A program made the position numbers and the translations under genes. The notes below the pieces were generated by a model. That model was not told the DNA's origin. It worked only from the letters and a program-made list of their open reading frames with translations, and ran no database searches. From UBA6522 sp965262365 (lineage in GTDB: Bacteria > Pseudomonadota > Gammaproteobacteria > Steroidobacterales > Rariloculaceae), in contig OZ253541.1 in NCBI GenBank assembly GCA_965262365.1, forward strand, positions 1,054,001-1,118,000: a DNA stretch of 64,000 bases, in the 5' to 3' direction. Each line of letters starts with the position of its first letter. Positions within the stretch are counted from its first letter, which is position 1. Shown here piece by piece: positions 53,212-62,058 of this stretch.

Positions 53212-54237
53212 ATGATTCGTCCAAGCATTCTTGCAGTGACTTTTTTCTTTGCGGGTGCTGCCTCGGCGCATCACGCGTTCAGCGCCTTCTACGACACTGA
53301 CAATGTCGGGGAAATTGAGGGCGAAGTCATCGAGACTTTCTGGATCAACCCGCACGCGGGCTTCAGGATCCGGACGGACGACGGGGAAGTCTGGAACATC
53401 GAGACTGCGCCGGTGAATCGCCTGCAACGCCTCGGGCTCGCCGAGTCGGTCAGCGTGGGCGACCGTGTCGGATTTGTCGGTGCGTTTTCGCGCCTCGGAA
53501 GAAACGAGGTGCTCGCAACCAACATGATCATGCCCGGTGGCGAAGAAGTTCTTCTTGATCCGGGTTTTGCACGGCGACTGGGTTTGGGGGACAGGGTTTC
53601 CGGAGCCGGTGGGTCCGGAGCCGGTGGGTCCGGGGCTGTCTCGGACATCGGCAGCGATGAACCCAACGGCATCTACCGCGTCTGGACCCGGGCGCGCAGT
53701 CCGGAAGACCGCGACCCCGAGCGTACGCTGACCGAGGCGTCACTGGCCGCCGTGGAAGCGTGGGATCCGGTAACCGACGACCCCGCGTTGCGCTGCGAAG
53801 CGCCCGGTATGCCGGTGGCCATGGATACGCCGTTTCCCTTTGCGCTCGAGGAAGGTGACGGGCAGATCCTGATGCGTATCGAGCAGTGGGATGGGCTGCG
53901 AACGATCCACATGGGACCCGGGGCAGCGGAGGAAGACCCGGAAGATTCGCTCATGGGACATTCGGTGGGACGCTGGGAAGGGCAGACTCTGGTGGTCGAA
54001 ACGACGGACATAAGCTGGCCGTACGTCGACGAGTTCGGTACCCCGAAGAGCGACGAGTACACGCTGGTTGAGCGTTTAACCTTCAGCGAGGACAACACTG
54101 CGATGACATGGGAGGCCACCGCGACGGATCCGGCAACCTACGTCGGACCGGCCTTTCTGGGCAGCATCAGTTACGCCTGGGTGCCGGGAGAAGAGATCAA
54201 GCCCTACAACTGCACCATCGCCGGGGAAGCGCTCTAG
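53212..54237 (+). CDS. DUF6152 exported protein with C-terminal domain
   Basis: The product is 341 aa from ATG 53212 (AAGGAGACC upstream). The signal peptide ends 'AASA', leaving HHAFSAFY. The DUF6152 part has 'IEGEVIETFWINPHAGFRI'. A Gly-Ser-Ala-rich linker (SGAGGSGAGGSGA) encoded by a 15-bp duplication joins the second domain ('ALRCEAPGMPVAMDTPFPF', 'GHSVGRWEGQTLVVETTDIS'). The stop codon lies in the first of two 18-bp tandem copies. Without it the frame would run into the downstream YCII gene. Confidence 0.85.
   Translation: MIRPSILAVTFFFAGAASAHHAFSAFYDTDNVGEIEGEVIETFWINPHAGFRIRTDDGEVWNIETAPVNRLQRLGLAESVSVGDRVGFVGAFSRLGRNEVLATNMIMPGGEEVLLDPGFARRLGLGDRVSGAGGSGAGGSGAVSDIGSDEPNGIYRVWTRARSPEDRDPERTLTEASLAAVEAWDPVTDDPALRCEAPGMPVAMDTPFPFALEEGDGQILMRIEQWDGLRTIHMGPGAAEEDPEDSLMGHSVGRWEGQTLVVETTDISWPYVDEFGTPKSDEYTLVERLTFSEDNTAMTWEATATDPATYVGPAFLGSISYAWVPGEEIKPYNCTIAGEAL
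53602..53631 (+). repeat. 15-bp tandem repeat encoding a Gly/Ser/Ala linker
   Basis: GGAGCCGGTGGGTCC occurs twice in tandem, in frame, and lengthens the inter-domain linker of the DUF6152 protein. Confidence 0.9.
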
Positions 54238-54255
54238 GCCGGGGAAGCGCTCCAG
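54220..54255 (+). repeat. 18-bp tandem duplication over a stop codon
   Basis: GCCGGGGAAGCGCTC is followed by TAG in the first copy and CAG in the second. The first copy provides the stop of the DUF6152 gene. Confidence 0.9.
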
Positions 54256-54285
54256 GCGCGACTCGGATTCACAGGGAAGAAATCG

Positions 54286-54678
54286 ATGGTTGACCAGGAT
54301 ACGTCGCTGGAGGAAATCCTTGGCACGCGGCAGCCCGGAATCAGACTGTACGGAATCTTCATGAAGCCCACCGGCAGGATGCTGGAGATGCGCGGCACGC
54401 CGGAACTGGATGAAATGCGCCGGCAGGCGTTCGTCTACCTCTGGCAGTTGGAGGAACGGAACAAGCTGCTGCTGGCAGGCCCGTTCGAGGAGGGAACATC
54501 CCGACAGGAAGGCATGATGCTGCTGAATGTGGACAGCATCGAAGAGGCGCAGGCCATCGCCGCCGCCGAACCCATGCACAAGGCCGGCTGGCGCACCAAC
54601 ACCGTCAGGTCTTTCGCGCTCAACGAGGGCTTGCTGGTCGACTCCGTGCGGTCGTTGACCGGGTCGTCGGATTCGTAA
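54286..54678 (+). CDS. YCII-related (YciI-like) protein
   Basis: The 130-aa cytoplasmic protein has the YCII/dimeric alpha-beta barrel pattern: 'IRLYGIFMKPTGRMLE', 'RRQAFVYLWQLEERNKLLLA', 'EGMMLLNVDSIEEAQAIAAA' and 'PMHKAGWRTNTVRSF'. Related proteins act as small lyases, isomerases or dehalogenases in aromatic pathways. It lies 3 bp before the UbiD decarboxylase, so they are co-translated and probably act on the same pathway. The substrate is unknown. Confidence 0.8.
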   Translation: MVDQDTSLEEILGTRQPGIRLYGIFMKPTGRMLEMRGTPELDEMRRQAFVYLWQLEERNKLLLAGPFEEGTSRQEGMMLLNVDSIEEAQAIAAAEPMHKAGWRTNTVRSFALNEGLLVDSVRSLTGSSDS

Positions 54679-54681
54679 GCC

Positions 54682-56253
54682 ATGGCGACCTCGATCAAGA
54701 CCATCCGCGCCGCGGCCGGCGCCGACACCGAGGCATTCCGGCTGCGGCGCTTCATCGCCGATCTCGAGCAGGCGGGCGAACTGGAAACCTGTTCCGAGGC
54801 GCTCCAGCCGGCGGCCATCTCCGAACGCATGGAGGGCAACCGCAATGCGGTCTGGTTCACCCATGTCGGTGCCGAGAAGGCCGAAGTCATCGGCAACGTC
54901 ATGGGGTCAAGATCCCGCATCGCCGTCGCTTTCGGCGTCGGTTTGGGAGAGTTGCTGGACGAGATCCGGTCGCGATTAAAGGCGCCCCAGGCGCTCGTTG
55001 AGGTTGCCGCCGCGGATGCTCCGGTGCAGGAAGACGTTCTGACCGGGGAGGCGGCCGATCTGACGAAACTGCCGGTGCCTTTTCAGCACGGTCTCGACGG
55101 AGCGCCCTACCTGTCGTCGCCGATCGATGTAGTCATGGATCCCGCCACCGGGCTGTACAACGTCGGTTGCCGGCGGCTGATGCTGCGCGGCCGGCGCAGT
55201 TGCGGCGTCGACCTGAATGCGCCCAGCGATCTCAAGGCGATTTACGAGGACGCCGTGCAGGCCGGCCGGCCGTTACCGGTGAGCTTTGTTCTGGGCGCTC
55301 ATCCCATCGATCACTTCACCGGTGCGATGCGCGCGCCAGGCGACGAACTGGAACTGATGGCGAAGCTGCGCGGCGTTCCCATGCCGGTCGTGAAGTGCGT
55401 CACCAACGACCTGCTCGTGCCCGCTGATGCGGAATGCATTCTGGAGGGCTTCCTGAGTCCGGAGGGGCACGTGGAAGATGAGGGCCCGTACGGGGAGTTC
55501 CTCGGTTACTACGGCGGCGTCAAGCGCAACCCGGTCTTTCACCTCACGGCGATCACGCGGCGCAAGGATGCCCTGTTCCAGACGACATCCATCGCCGGCC
55601 GGCACATGAGCTGCACGGATACGGCTCAACTGGTGGCATTGAAGGCTGAGCTGGGCCTGTGGGGCGCGTTGGCCACGGCCGTTCGAGATCCGGTCGCCGT
55701 ATACGCGACCACATCCAGCGGCGGATGCTTCCATGCGCGCGTCGCCCTCAAACAGCGTTCGCCCGGGGATGCACGCAATGCCATTGCCGCCGTACTGGGC
55801 AGTTTCATGAACGTGAAGCATGTCTTCGTCGTCGACGAAGACATCGATATTTTCGATGACGGACAGATGGACTGGGCCCTGGCGTCCCGCTTCCAGGCGG
55901 ACCGCGATCTGGTGGTGCTCGAGGGCATGCGTCTGCCCCCCGTCGATCCGTCCATGGGGAACTCCAGGGTCAGCGCAAAGGCCGGTTTCGACCTGACGAT
56001 TCCCTTTGCCGAGCGCGGCGACAGCGAATGGGCGGTGCCGGAGCCCCCTGATTTGACTCCCTCCGAAGTACGCTTCGAGTCGGTTGAGGCTGCGCTGCGC
56101 GATGGGCCCAGGCAATTCGAGGAATTGATGCAGTGTCTGGGATCCGCGGACGGGCGGGAAATCGTTATTGAACTTGAATCGTTGCGCGAGAGCGGACGCC
56201 TTTCCCGCCGTCGCCCGGACGGCCGGTATTCTCTAAATCAACTTTATAGTTAA
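54682..56253 (+). CDS. UbiD-family decarboxylase
   Basis: The 523-aa protein matches UbiD-type, prenylated-FMN-dependent (de)carboxylases: 'LPVPFQHGLDGAPYLSSPID', 'NVGCRRLMLRGRRSCGVDL', 'AECILEGFLSPEGHVEDEGP' then 'YGEFLGYYGG' (metal and prFMN-binding Glu) and 'IAGRHMSCTDTAQ'. A flanking UbiX gene for prFMN synthesis is not in the window. It probably decarboxylates an aromatic or unsaturated acid. The gene is tightly linked to YCII and the CoxL-type molybdenum enzyme. Confidence 0.9.
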   Translation: MATSIKTIRAAAGADTEAFRLRRFIADLEQAGELETCSEALQPAAISERMEGNRNAVWFTHVGAEKAEVIGNVMGSRSRIAVAFGVGLGELLDEIRSRLKAPQALVEVAAADAPVQEDVLTGEAADLTKLPVPFQHGLDGAPYLSSPIDVVMDPATGLYNVGCRRLMLRGRRSCGVDLNAPSDLKAIYEDAVQAGRPLPVSFVLGAHPIDHFTGAMRAPGDELELMAKLRGVPMPVVKCVTNDLLVPADAECILEGFLSPEGHVEDEGPYGEFLGYYGGVKRNPVFHLTAITRRKDALFQTTSIAGRHMSCTDTAQLVALKAELGLWGALATAVRDPVAVYATTSSGGCFHARVALKQRSPGDARNAIAAVLGSFMNVKHVFVVDEDIDIFDDGQMDWALASRFQADRDLVVLEGMRLPPVDPSMGNSRVSAKAGFDLTIPFAERGDSEWAVPEPPDLTPSEVRFESVEAALRDGPRQFEELMQCLGSADGREIVIELESLRESGRLSRRRPDGRYSLNQLYS

Positions 56254-56283
56254 TCCGTCTAATTAGCTGATAAATAGAAACTT

Positions 56284-58647
56284 ATGCGCGACGATTCAAG
56301 CTCGCGGATGATCGGTCGACGGCTTCCACGACGGGAAGACGGTCGTCTGCTGACCGGCCAGGGGCGTTTCAGCGACGATGTCAACGTGGCAGGGCAATGC
56401 TATGCGCAGTTTGTCCGCTCGCCCTACGCCCATGCCGCGATAAACGGGGTCGACACCACCGATGCGTTGCTGTTGCCCGGCGTTGTCGCGATCCTCACCG
56501 GAGAGGACTGGAACGCGGACGGCCACGGAAATATCTTTCACATCGCCGATCCGGCGGACGGCTGCGACCCCAAGACCAAGACATTCGCCGACCGCGGCGG
56601 GTTCGTATTCGACGATGGCCAGCCCGTGATTGCTACGGACAAGGTGCGTCACGTGGGCGAACCGGTGGCGATCGTCGTGGCGGAGTCGGCGGATGCCGCC
56701 AAGGATGCCGTTGAACTGGTCATGGTCGACTACGACGAACTGCCGGCGGCATCGACCATCGACTCGGCACTGTCCGGGGATGCATGGCGCATTTGGGACG
56801 GTGCGCCCGGCAACCTGTGCCTTGACACACTTATGTGGGACGAAGAATCCCAGGTCGAGTCTGCGTTTGGGAACGCGGCGCACGTGATCGAGCGGTCGTT
56901 CACGAACAACCGGATCGCTGGCTGCCAGATGGAACCCAGGAGCGGCGTGGGCGACTACGATTCGGGGACTGGACGTTACTTCCTCTACGCCGGGAGCCAG
57001 GGATCCATTCGGCTCAAGAACGGTCTGATGAGGGTGTTTGGCGTATCGGCCGACAAGGTCAGGGTCGTTTCCGAAGATGTTGGCGGCGGGTTCGGTCCGC
57101 GCAACTTCCTCTACCCGGACTTCGTCCTGCTGACCTGGGCCGCCCGCCGCACGGGACGCCCGGTCAAATGGACCTCGACTCGCGGTGAGGCCTTCCTGAG
57201 CGATACCCAGGGCCGCGACAATATCCTCAAGCTCGCCCTCGCGTTCGACGACCGGCACCGCCTGGCCGGGGTAAAGATGGATTTTCTGGCCAATATCGGC
57301 GCCGCGCCGGTTTCCTACGCACCGGTTCAGAACGTCGCGCGGCTGTGTACCACCGTGTACCACGCACCGGTGGCCCGTGCCCGGGTTCGCGGGGTGCTGA
57401 CCAACACGGTCCCGACCGGACCCTATCGCGGAGCGGGCCGGCCCGAGATGATCTACGCATTCGAACGTCTGCTGGATACCTATGCTCGGGAACAGGGGAT
57501 CGATCGAATCGAACTACGGCGGCGTAACCTGATTCCGGCAGACGCATTGCCCTACAACGGCAGGACCGGGCTCAGCATCGACTCCGGCGAATTCGAGAAG
57601 AACATGGACATGGTCATGGAACTGGCGGACTGGAAGGGGTTCGATCGACGCCGCGAGCGGTCGGAGTCCTCGGGACGACTGCGTGGCATCGGGATTGCCA
57701 ATTTCATGGAGATACCGGTCGGCTTCCCGCACGAAACCGCGGACCTGGCGGTAACCGGCGACGGTCGAGTGGAACTGACCGTCGGGACCCAGTCGATGGG
57801 CATGGGCCACGAGACGGTGTTCGCGCAGGTTCTGGCGGACCGGTTGGGTGTGCCGCTGGACTGTGTCGATCTCCTGACCGGGGACACCGACCTGACCGGA
57901 CTGGGCGGTGGGGCCCACTCGGACCGCTCCATGCGGCTGGTGGGGACGCTCATGGTCGAAGCCGCTGCGTCGCTCATAGCCAGGGCCAGGGGGCTCGCCT
58001 CCCGGGTTCTTGGGGTCTCGGAAGAGGAAGTATCTTTCGTGGACGGCAACTTTGTCGGGGGGCAATCAGGGAGCGTGAGCCTGTTCGAACTCGCGGCGCT
58101 GCTGGAGTCCGGAGACGTTTCCGGTCATGGGTCCGCAAAGCTGACCGTCAGGGAGGTCATTCACGATCGCTTGCCCGCGTTCCCGAACGGCTGCGCCTGT
58201 TCGGAAGTGGAGGTGGACCCTGAAACCGGCGAGGTCGAGTTGGTGCGCCACTCGCTCATCCACGACGCGGGCCTGGAAATCAACCCGATGATCGTGGAAG
58301 GGCAGGGCCACGGCGGTATCGCACAGGGCATCGGCCAGGCGATTTGCGAGGACTTCATCTACGAAGAGTCCGGCGCGCAGATTCTCTCGGGAAGCTTCAT
58401 GGACTACTGCCTGCCCCGGGCAGACGATCTGCCCAATTTCGATCTCGGTTCCAACCCCACCGCGGCCGCGAGCAACCCGCTCGGCGTGAAGGGCGGAGGG
58501 GAGGGCGGCACCACACCGGCGCTGGGCGCCTTCTTCAATGCGCTGCATGACGCGCTCGAACCGCTGGGCATTCGGGAGATCCCCATGCCCGCCACGTCTA
58601 ATCGGGTGTGGGAATTGATCGCCCGGTCGCGTGTGGGCAACGCGTGA
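56284..58647 (+). CDS. CoxL-type molybdopterin-binding hydroxylase, large subunit
   Basis: The 787-aa protein belongs to the xanthine dehydrogenase/CO-dehydrogenase large-subunit family: 'IGRRLPRREDGRLLTGQGRF', 'VGEPVAIVVAESADAAKDA', 'GGGFGPRNFLYPDFVLLTWA' (Mo-cofactor loop), 'GPYRGAGRPEMIYAFERLLD' and the active-site region 'GVKGGGEGGTTPALGAFFNA'. The Cys-bearing loop of true CO dehydrogenases is absent ('GPYRGAGRPE'), so a heterocycle or aromatic hydroxylase is more likely. No FAD or 2Fe-2S partner genes adjoin, so partners must be encoded elsewhere. It is cytoplasmic. Confidence 0.88.
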   Translation: MRDDSSSRMIGRRLPRREDGRLLTGQGRFSDDVNVAGQCYAQFVRSPYAHAAINGVDTTDALLLPGVVAILTGEDWNADGHGNIFHIADPADGCDPKTKTFADRGGFVFDDGQPVIATDKVRHVGEPVAIVVAESADAAKDAVELVMVDYDELPAASTIDSALSGDAWRIWDGAPGNLCLDTLMWDEESQVESAFGNAAHVIERSFTNNRIAGCQMEPRSGVGDYDSGTGRYFLYAGSQGSIRLKNGLMRVFGVSADKVRVVSEDVGGGFGPRNFLYPDFVLLTWAARRTGRPVKWTSTRGEAFLSDTQGRDNILKLALAFDDRHRLAGVKMDFLANIGAAPVSYAPVQNVARLCTTVYHAPVARARVRGVLTNTVPTGPYRGAGRPEMIYAFERLLDTYAREQGIDRIELRRRNLIPADALPYNGRTGLSIDSGEFEKNMDMVMELADWKGFDRRRERSESSGRLRGIGIANFMEIPVGFPHETADLAVTGDGRVELTVGTQSMGMGHETVFAQVLADRLGVPLDCVDLLTGDTDLTGLGGGAHSDRSMRLVGTLMVEAAASLIARARGLASRVLGVSEEEVSFVDGNFVGGQSGSVSLFELAALLESGDVSGHGSAKLTVREVIHDRLPAFPNGCACSEVEVDPETGEVELVRHSLIHDAGLEINPMIVEGQGHGGIAQGIGQAICEDFIYEESGAQILSGSFMDYCLPRADDLPNFDLGSNPTAAASNPLGVKGGGEGGTTPALGAFFNALHDALEPLGIREIPMPATSNRVWELIARSRVGNA

Positions 58648-58724
58648 CTGGCGCCGGACGCATCGCCGGTCTCCGTTCGACGCGCGTTGTCGCTCCAAGC
58701 GCGTCGCCGGCCGCGCAGATATTC

Positions 58725-59168
58725 TCACTGCAACGCCTCTCGCAGCGCCTGCGCGATTTGTCTTTGCTCCTCAATTGGAATCACGTCGTAGTTCCGTTGC
58801 AGGTAGAGTTTCTCCCTTTCACTGTGCTCGTATTTCGGAACGACGTGAACATGAAAGTGCGGTTCGTGCTGAGAGGCTTTTAGTCCATTGTTCTGGTAGA
58901 TGTTGGCGCCGACAGCACCGAAGGCTCGCTCGGCGGCCAGCGCCATGCGCTTCGCCAATCGGTGGACCGCATCGACCTCGTGTTCTTCGATATCCAGAAT
59001 GGTCTCGCGATGACATTTCGGAATGATCAACATCGCTCCCTGCTCGTATTGCCTTTCATCAATTTCGGCTGCAGCGTACTCGTTGTCCGAGACAAAGGCG
59101 CACTCTCTATCTCCGGATAGATCCAGGCAGAAACTACAGGATTTGTAAGGAGCAACAGGAAACGGCAT
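58725..59168 (-). CDS. HIT-family hydrolase
   Basis: The 147-aa protein has the histidine-triad motif 'HEPHFHVHVVP' (about residues 99-109), preceded by 'YQNNGLKASQ'. An N-terminal 'CSFC' pair may bind zinc. HIT proteins hydrolyse nucleotide phosphoramidates or dinucleotide polyphosphates. The gene is convergent with the molybdenum-enzyme gene and divergent from the membrane protein at 59203. Confidence 0.9.
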   Translation of the reverse strand: MPFPVAPYKSCSFCLDLSGDRECAFVSDNEYAAAEIDERQYEQGAMLIIPKCHRETILDIEEHEVDAVHRLAKRMALAAERAFGAVGANIYQNNGLKASQHEPHFHVHVVPKYEHSEREKLYLQRNYDVIPIEEQRQIAQALREALQ

Positions 59169-59202
59169 CGTTCATCCTTTGTTTTAATCGCGAATCAGGA
59201 AA

Positions 59203-59622
59203 ATGGGCACATTGGTGATGGATATCGCACGGAAGGTTCTGAAAGTATTGACTGTGATGACGGCGGGATTGGTCGCCCTCTTATTTCCCGTGATGCTGTT
59301 TGCCTTTCAGGGGCTCGGCGAAATTGATCTTGAGGCGGTGGTGTTTCTGGTGAGCTTGTACCTGATTCATCCGGTGTCACTTGTGCTGATTTTCATGGCG
59401 TCATTCGGCAAGATTGCTGAGGGACGGCCGGCACACCTGGCGACTGGTTTCATTGCCCTCAATGCCGTGTGTCAGCTTGCCGTGGCCGCCATCATCCAGG
59501 CGGACGTCATCAGGGGCGACTCGATAATTCCGATCCTGATTGCCGTTCCCTCGTTTCTCTACTTGCTCAACTACTGCATTGACGCGTTGTCGAAGCCCGG
59601 ACAAGCAGGGGAAACCAACTAA
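59203..59622 (+). CDS. Four-helix membrane protein, unknown
   Basis: The product is 139 aa (an internal ATG at 59218 is possible). It has four hydrophobic helices, at about residues 14-35, 46-66, 78-97 and 106-125. There is no recognisable motif. It stands alone between the HIT gene and a remnant of a transporter gene. Composition and ribosome site (CAGGAAA) support it as a real gene. Confidence 0.55.
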   Translation: MGTLVMDIARKVLKVLTVMTAGLVALLFPVMLFAFQGLGEIDLEAVVFLVSLYLIHPVSLVLIFMASFGKIAEGRPAHLATGFIALNAVCQLAVAAIIQADVIRGDSIIPILIAVPSFLYLLNYCIDALSKPGQAGETN

Positions 59623-59634
59623 TCCCGCCTTTGA

Positions 59635-59720
59635 TTACGGCGTGCTCACCGCCTTTACGTGCGGTAACACGATCAACAGCATCAACAACAACCAATCACT
59701 TGCTGCCTGGATTAACCGAT
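59635..59720 (-). pseudogene. C-terminal remnant of a second MFS transporter copy
   Basis: The minus strand reads 'WLLLMLLIVLPHVKAVSTP' then stop, closely matching 'LLLMLLIVLPRPASQANAS' at the end of the intact MFS protein. At DNA level 59666-59690 and 60698-60722 are identical over 25 bp, in the same orientation. The upstream part of this copy is absent. Confidence 0.5.
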
Positions 59721-59807
59721 CGGCGCACGGGAGGACGACCGGAAATTCGACCTCGCCATCGCCGACTTGGAGCGCGTCGATGAAGAGGCGCAAAATCCGC
59801 CAACAAG

Positions 59808-60476
59808 TCAGGATCCCGGAAGAGAGTCGGGAAACAAGGTCCGTTGACCGCGTTTTGCAACTTCTGATTGGGAATGATTGGAATAGGTGTTCCAATCGGG
59901 CGCGTAGTCGTCGGCTTGGTTCCCCCACACACACCAACCATCGCGCTTCCCTCGGGCGAACAGCTCGATATACGGGCCGGGGCTGCAGGCTTCGATCAGC
60001 GCGTACTGCTCATCCGGCTTCCGGCTGTGCTCCCGTTTGCGCGAGACGATGATGTTTTCCTGTCGACGGCCCTGCGCGAGCGTGCGCGCATTGCGTCCTC
60101 GAATGCCGAAGAGAATGACTTCCGTCACGTTGCGGAAGTAGAAACCCACGCCGCGTCGATCCGGTCCACCGTCCTTGCGAACCTTGTACCACACGAGGTT
60201 GGTCTTGTATTCGAATCCCCACTGCCGCATGACCTCCAGCCCATACGGCAGTAGCGCGTTGGGAATCCACAGGTACAGGTGGGCGGTATCCGCGACAATG
60301 CCGGGCACGGGCAATTCGCCGATTTCGTCAAACGACATTGTTGTGTAGCGGGACAACCGCTTGTGTTCGGGGGCCATCTTGCCGGTTTTGTTGGCGAACC
60401 GCCATGGCGGATCCGCCAAGACTGTCGCGAATTTTCGATTACCGACCCTCTCCAGGAGATCCTCAGCGGCGTTCAT
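59808..60476 (-). CDS. MT-A70-family adenine methyltransferase
   Basis: The 222-aa protein contains the catalytic 'DPPW' (residues 22-25, 'TVLADPPWRFANKTGK'). It also has the family's 'ADTAHLYLWIPNALLPYGL', 'YKTNLVWYKVRKDGG' and 'RNVTEVILFGIRG', ending 'GPYIELFARGKRDGWCVWGN'. It transfers a methyl group to N6 of adenine, in DNA for bacterial members. The start overlaps the TGA of a short upstream gene (ATGA), a usual restriction-modification arrangement. It is probably an orphan methyltransferase of a decayed system. Confidence 0.9.
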   Translation of the reverse strand: MNAAEDLLERVGNRKFATVLADPPWRFANKTGKMAPEHKRLSRYTTMSFDEIGELPVPGIVADTAHLYLWIPNALLPYGLEVMRQWGFEYKTNLVWYKVRKDGGPDRRGVGFYFRNVTEVILFGIRGRNARTLAQGRRQENIIVSRKREHSRKPDEQYALIEACSPGPYIELFARGKRDGWCVWGNQADDYAPDWNTYSNHSQSEVAKRGQRTLFPDSLPGS

Positions 60477-60646
60477 TCATCGTCCTCCACGTAGAGCCTC
60501 TTCGAAATCCCAAAAACCAGCAGCGGGCATCCGCCGCCGCCGCCACCCTCAATCGGAAAGTCTTCATGCAGTACTGCACAGGCGTGCTTCCATTCGTGTA
60601 CTTCGTAGTTATCACGAATGAATCTTGGTAGCAGACCGATGCTCAT
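60473..60646 (-). pseudogene. Probable restriction-endonuclease remnant next to the methyltransferase
   Basis: The 57-aa product begins 'MSIGLLPRFIRDNYEVHEWK' and continues 'HACAVLHEDFP', resembling the N-terminus of BglII-type restriction enzymes that pair with MT-A70 methyltransferases. It then jumps to a Gly-rich segment (GGGGGG) and ends 'ISKRLYVEDDE'. A large in-frame internal deletion would explain the joint. The stop overlaps the methyltransferase ATG. The family assignment is inference from memory of the family and is moderate. Confidence 0.4.
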
Positions 60647-60663
60647 CGGGGTCGCCTCGCCAT

Positions 60664-61992
60664 TCAACTGGCATTTGCCTGAGACGCGGGTCTCGGCAAC
60701 ACGATCAACAGCATCAACAACAGCCCAAGCACCTGCGGCACCGCGTATATCCAGTAGACCCCGCTGGTCGTCCAACCCGCGGCAAACAACAGACCCGCGA
60801 ATGCGGGGCTCAACGTGGAACCGATCCGGCCGATGCCGATGGCCCAGCCCACGCCGGTGGTGCGGACATGGGCCGGGTAGATGCACGCGGCGGTGGCGAA
60901 GAGTCCCGCGATGCAGCCGTAGACGAAGAAACCGATCGCCGTGGCCAGCACGATGATCAGGTTGAGCTGGGTTCCCGCGAATGACAGCAGGATAATGGCC
61001 ACCATACAGCTGAAGAAATACCACTTGATCATCCTCAGCAGGCCCAGTTGCGTGGAGAAATAGCCCAGCAGCATCATGCCCACTGCTCCGCCAAGGCCGA
61101 AGAAGATGTTGACGGAGATGCCCTCCGAGAGCGCCAGTCCCGCTTCGGTGATGATGGTGGGCAGCCAGTTCTGAAAGAAGAACAGGGTTCCGAACGCACA
61201 GAAGAAGCCGCCCCACAGCGCGAATGTCGATCTTCGGGTCCCGGATGCAAAAACCTCGGCGAACCGGATTTTCTCTTCGGCCTGTGGCCGTTCGGGAAGT
61301 GCAGTGAGCGCGGGCCGGCCAATCCGGGTCAGGATCCGATTGGCGCGTTCCAGGGCGTTTTCCGGCTGTTTTGTGAGTAGGAAGTCCACCGATTCCGGGA
61401 GGCCCACGTAGACGATCGGAATCATGATCGCCGATGCCGTGCCGGCAACCACGAAGATGGATCGCCAGCCGTACGTGCCGACGATGCCGAAGGCAACCAG
61501 CCCCGCGATGATGGCCCCGGCCGTGAAGCCAAAGTGCATGAAGCTGAGTGCGAAGTTGCGCCGCTCTTCCGACGAATATTCGGCGACCAGGGTATTGAGG
61601 CTTGCGAGGATCGCCCCGATGCCCAGTCCGGTGATGAATCGGGCGGCAATCACGAGGTTGAGCGACGGCGCCACGGCCGTGAGGAACAGACCGACGGTGA
61701 TCAGCACAAGAAACGCCAGCACGGTATTGCGCCGACCGTAGACATCCGCGAGGGGCGCCAGCAGGAAGGAGGCAACGGTCATGCCGGCAACACCGGAGCT
61801 GAAAAGCAGTCCGAGTTGCTCCGGCGATACGCCCCACTCGCTGCGTATGACCGGAGCGGCGACGGCGATGACAAACAGGTCGAATCCATCCAGCGTATTC
61901 AGTATCCAGCAGATGATGACGACGCGGATCTGCAGCGGCGCCATTTTCTGTTGACCCAGGGCGTAGCTGACGCCGGCACTCGTAGAACTCAT
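60664..61992 (-). CDS. MFS transporter, aromatic acid:H+ symporter (AAHS)-like
   Basis: The 442-aa protein has twelve predicted helices. AAHS-type motifs are 'ILNTLDGFDLFVIAVAAPVI' in helix 1 (the Asp of the DGxD motif) and 'APLADVYGRRNTV' between helices 2 and 3. It probably takes up an aromatic or related acid across the inner membrane, in line with the UbiD and amidohydrolase genes. The downstream DNA repeats its last 25 bp beside the restriction-modification remnant. Confidence 0.88.
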   Translation of the reverse strand: MSSTSAGVSYALGQQKMAPLQIRVVIICWILNTLDGFDLFVIAVAAPVIRSEWGVSPEQLGLLFSSGVAGMTVASFLLAPLADVYGRRNTVLAFLVLITVGLFLTAVAPSLNLVIAARFITGLGIGAILASLNTLVAEYSSEERRNFALSFMHFGFTAGAIIAGLVAFGIVGTYGWRSIFVVAGTASAIMIPIVYVGLPESVDFLLTKQPENALERANRILTRIGRPALTALPERPQAEEKIRFAEVFASGTRRSTFALWGGFFCAFGTLFFFQNWLPTIITEAGLALSEGISVNIFFGLGGAVGMMLLGYFSTQLGLLRMIKWYFFSCMVAIILLSFAGTQLNLIIVLATAIGFFVYGCIAGLFATAACIYPAHVRTTGVGWAIGIGRIGSTLSPAFAGLLFAAGWTTSGVYWIYAVPQVLGLLLMLLIVLPRPASQANAS

Positions 61993-62058
61993 TCGATAGG
62001 CTCCGTATTCAATGGACTCCGTGGACGCAATAGTCTCAACGTATTCGACAGGTTTCGC

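Noticed and set aside
56284..58647. True carbon-monoxide dehydrogenase CoxL
   Set aside because: The form-I CO dehydrogenase active-site loop with Cys is missing, and no CoxM or CoxS genes adjoin.
60473..61837. 454-codon minus-strand frame overlapping the MFS gene
   Set aside because: Most of it is the MFS gene read out of frame. Only its last 57 codons (from ATG 60646) look like a real short gene or remnant.
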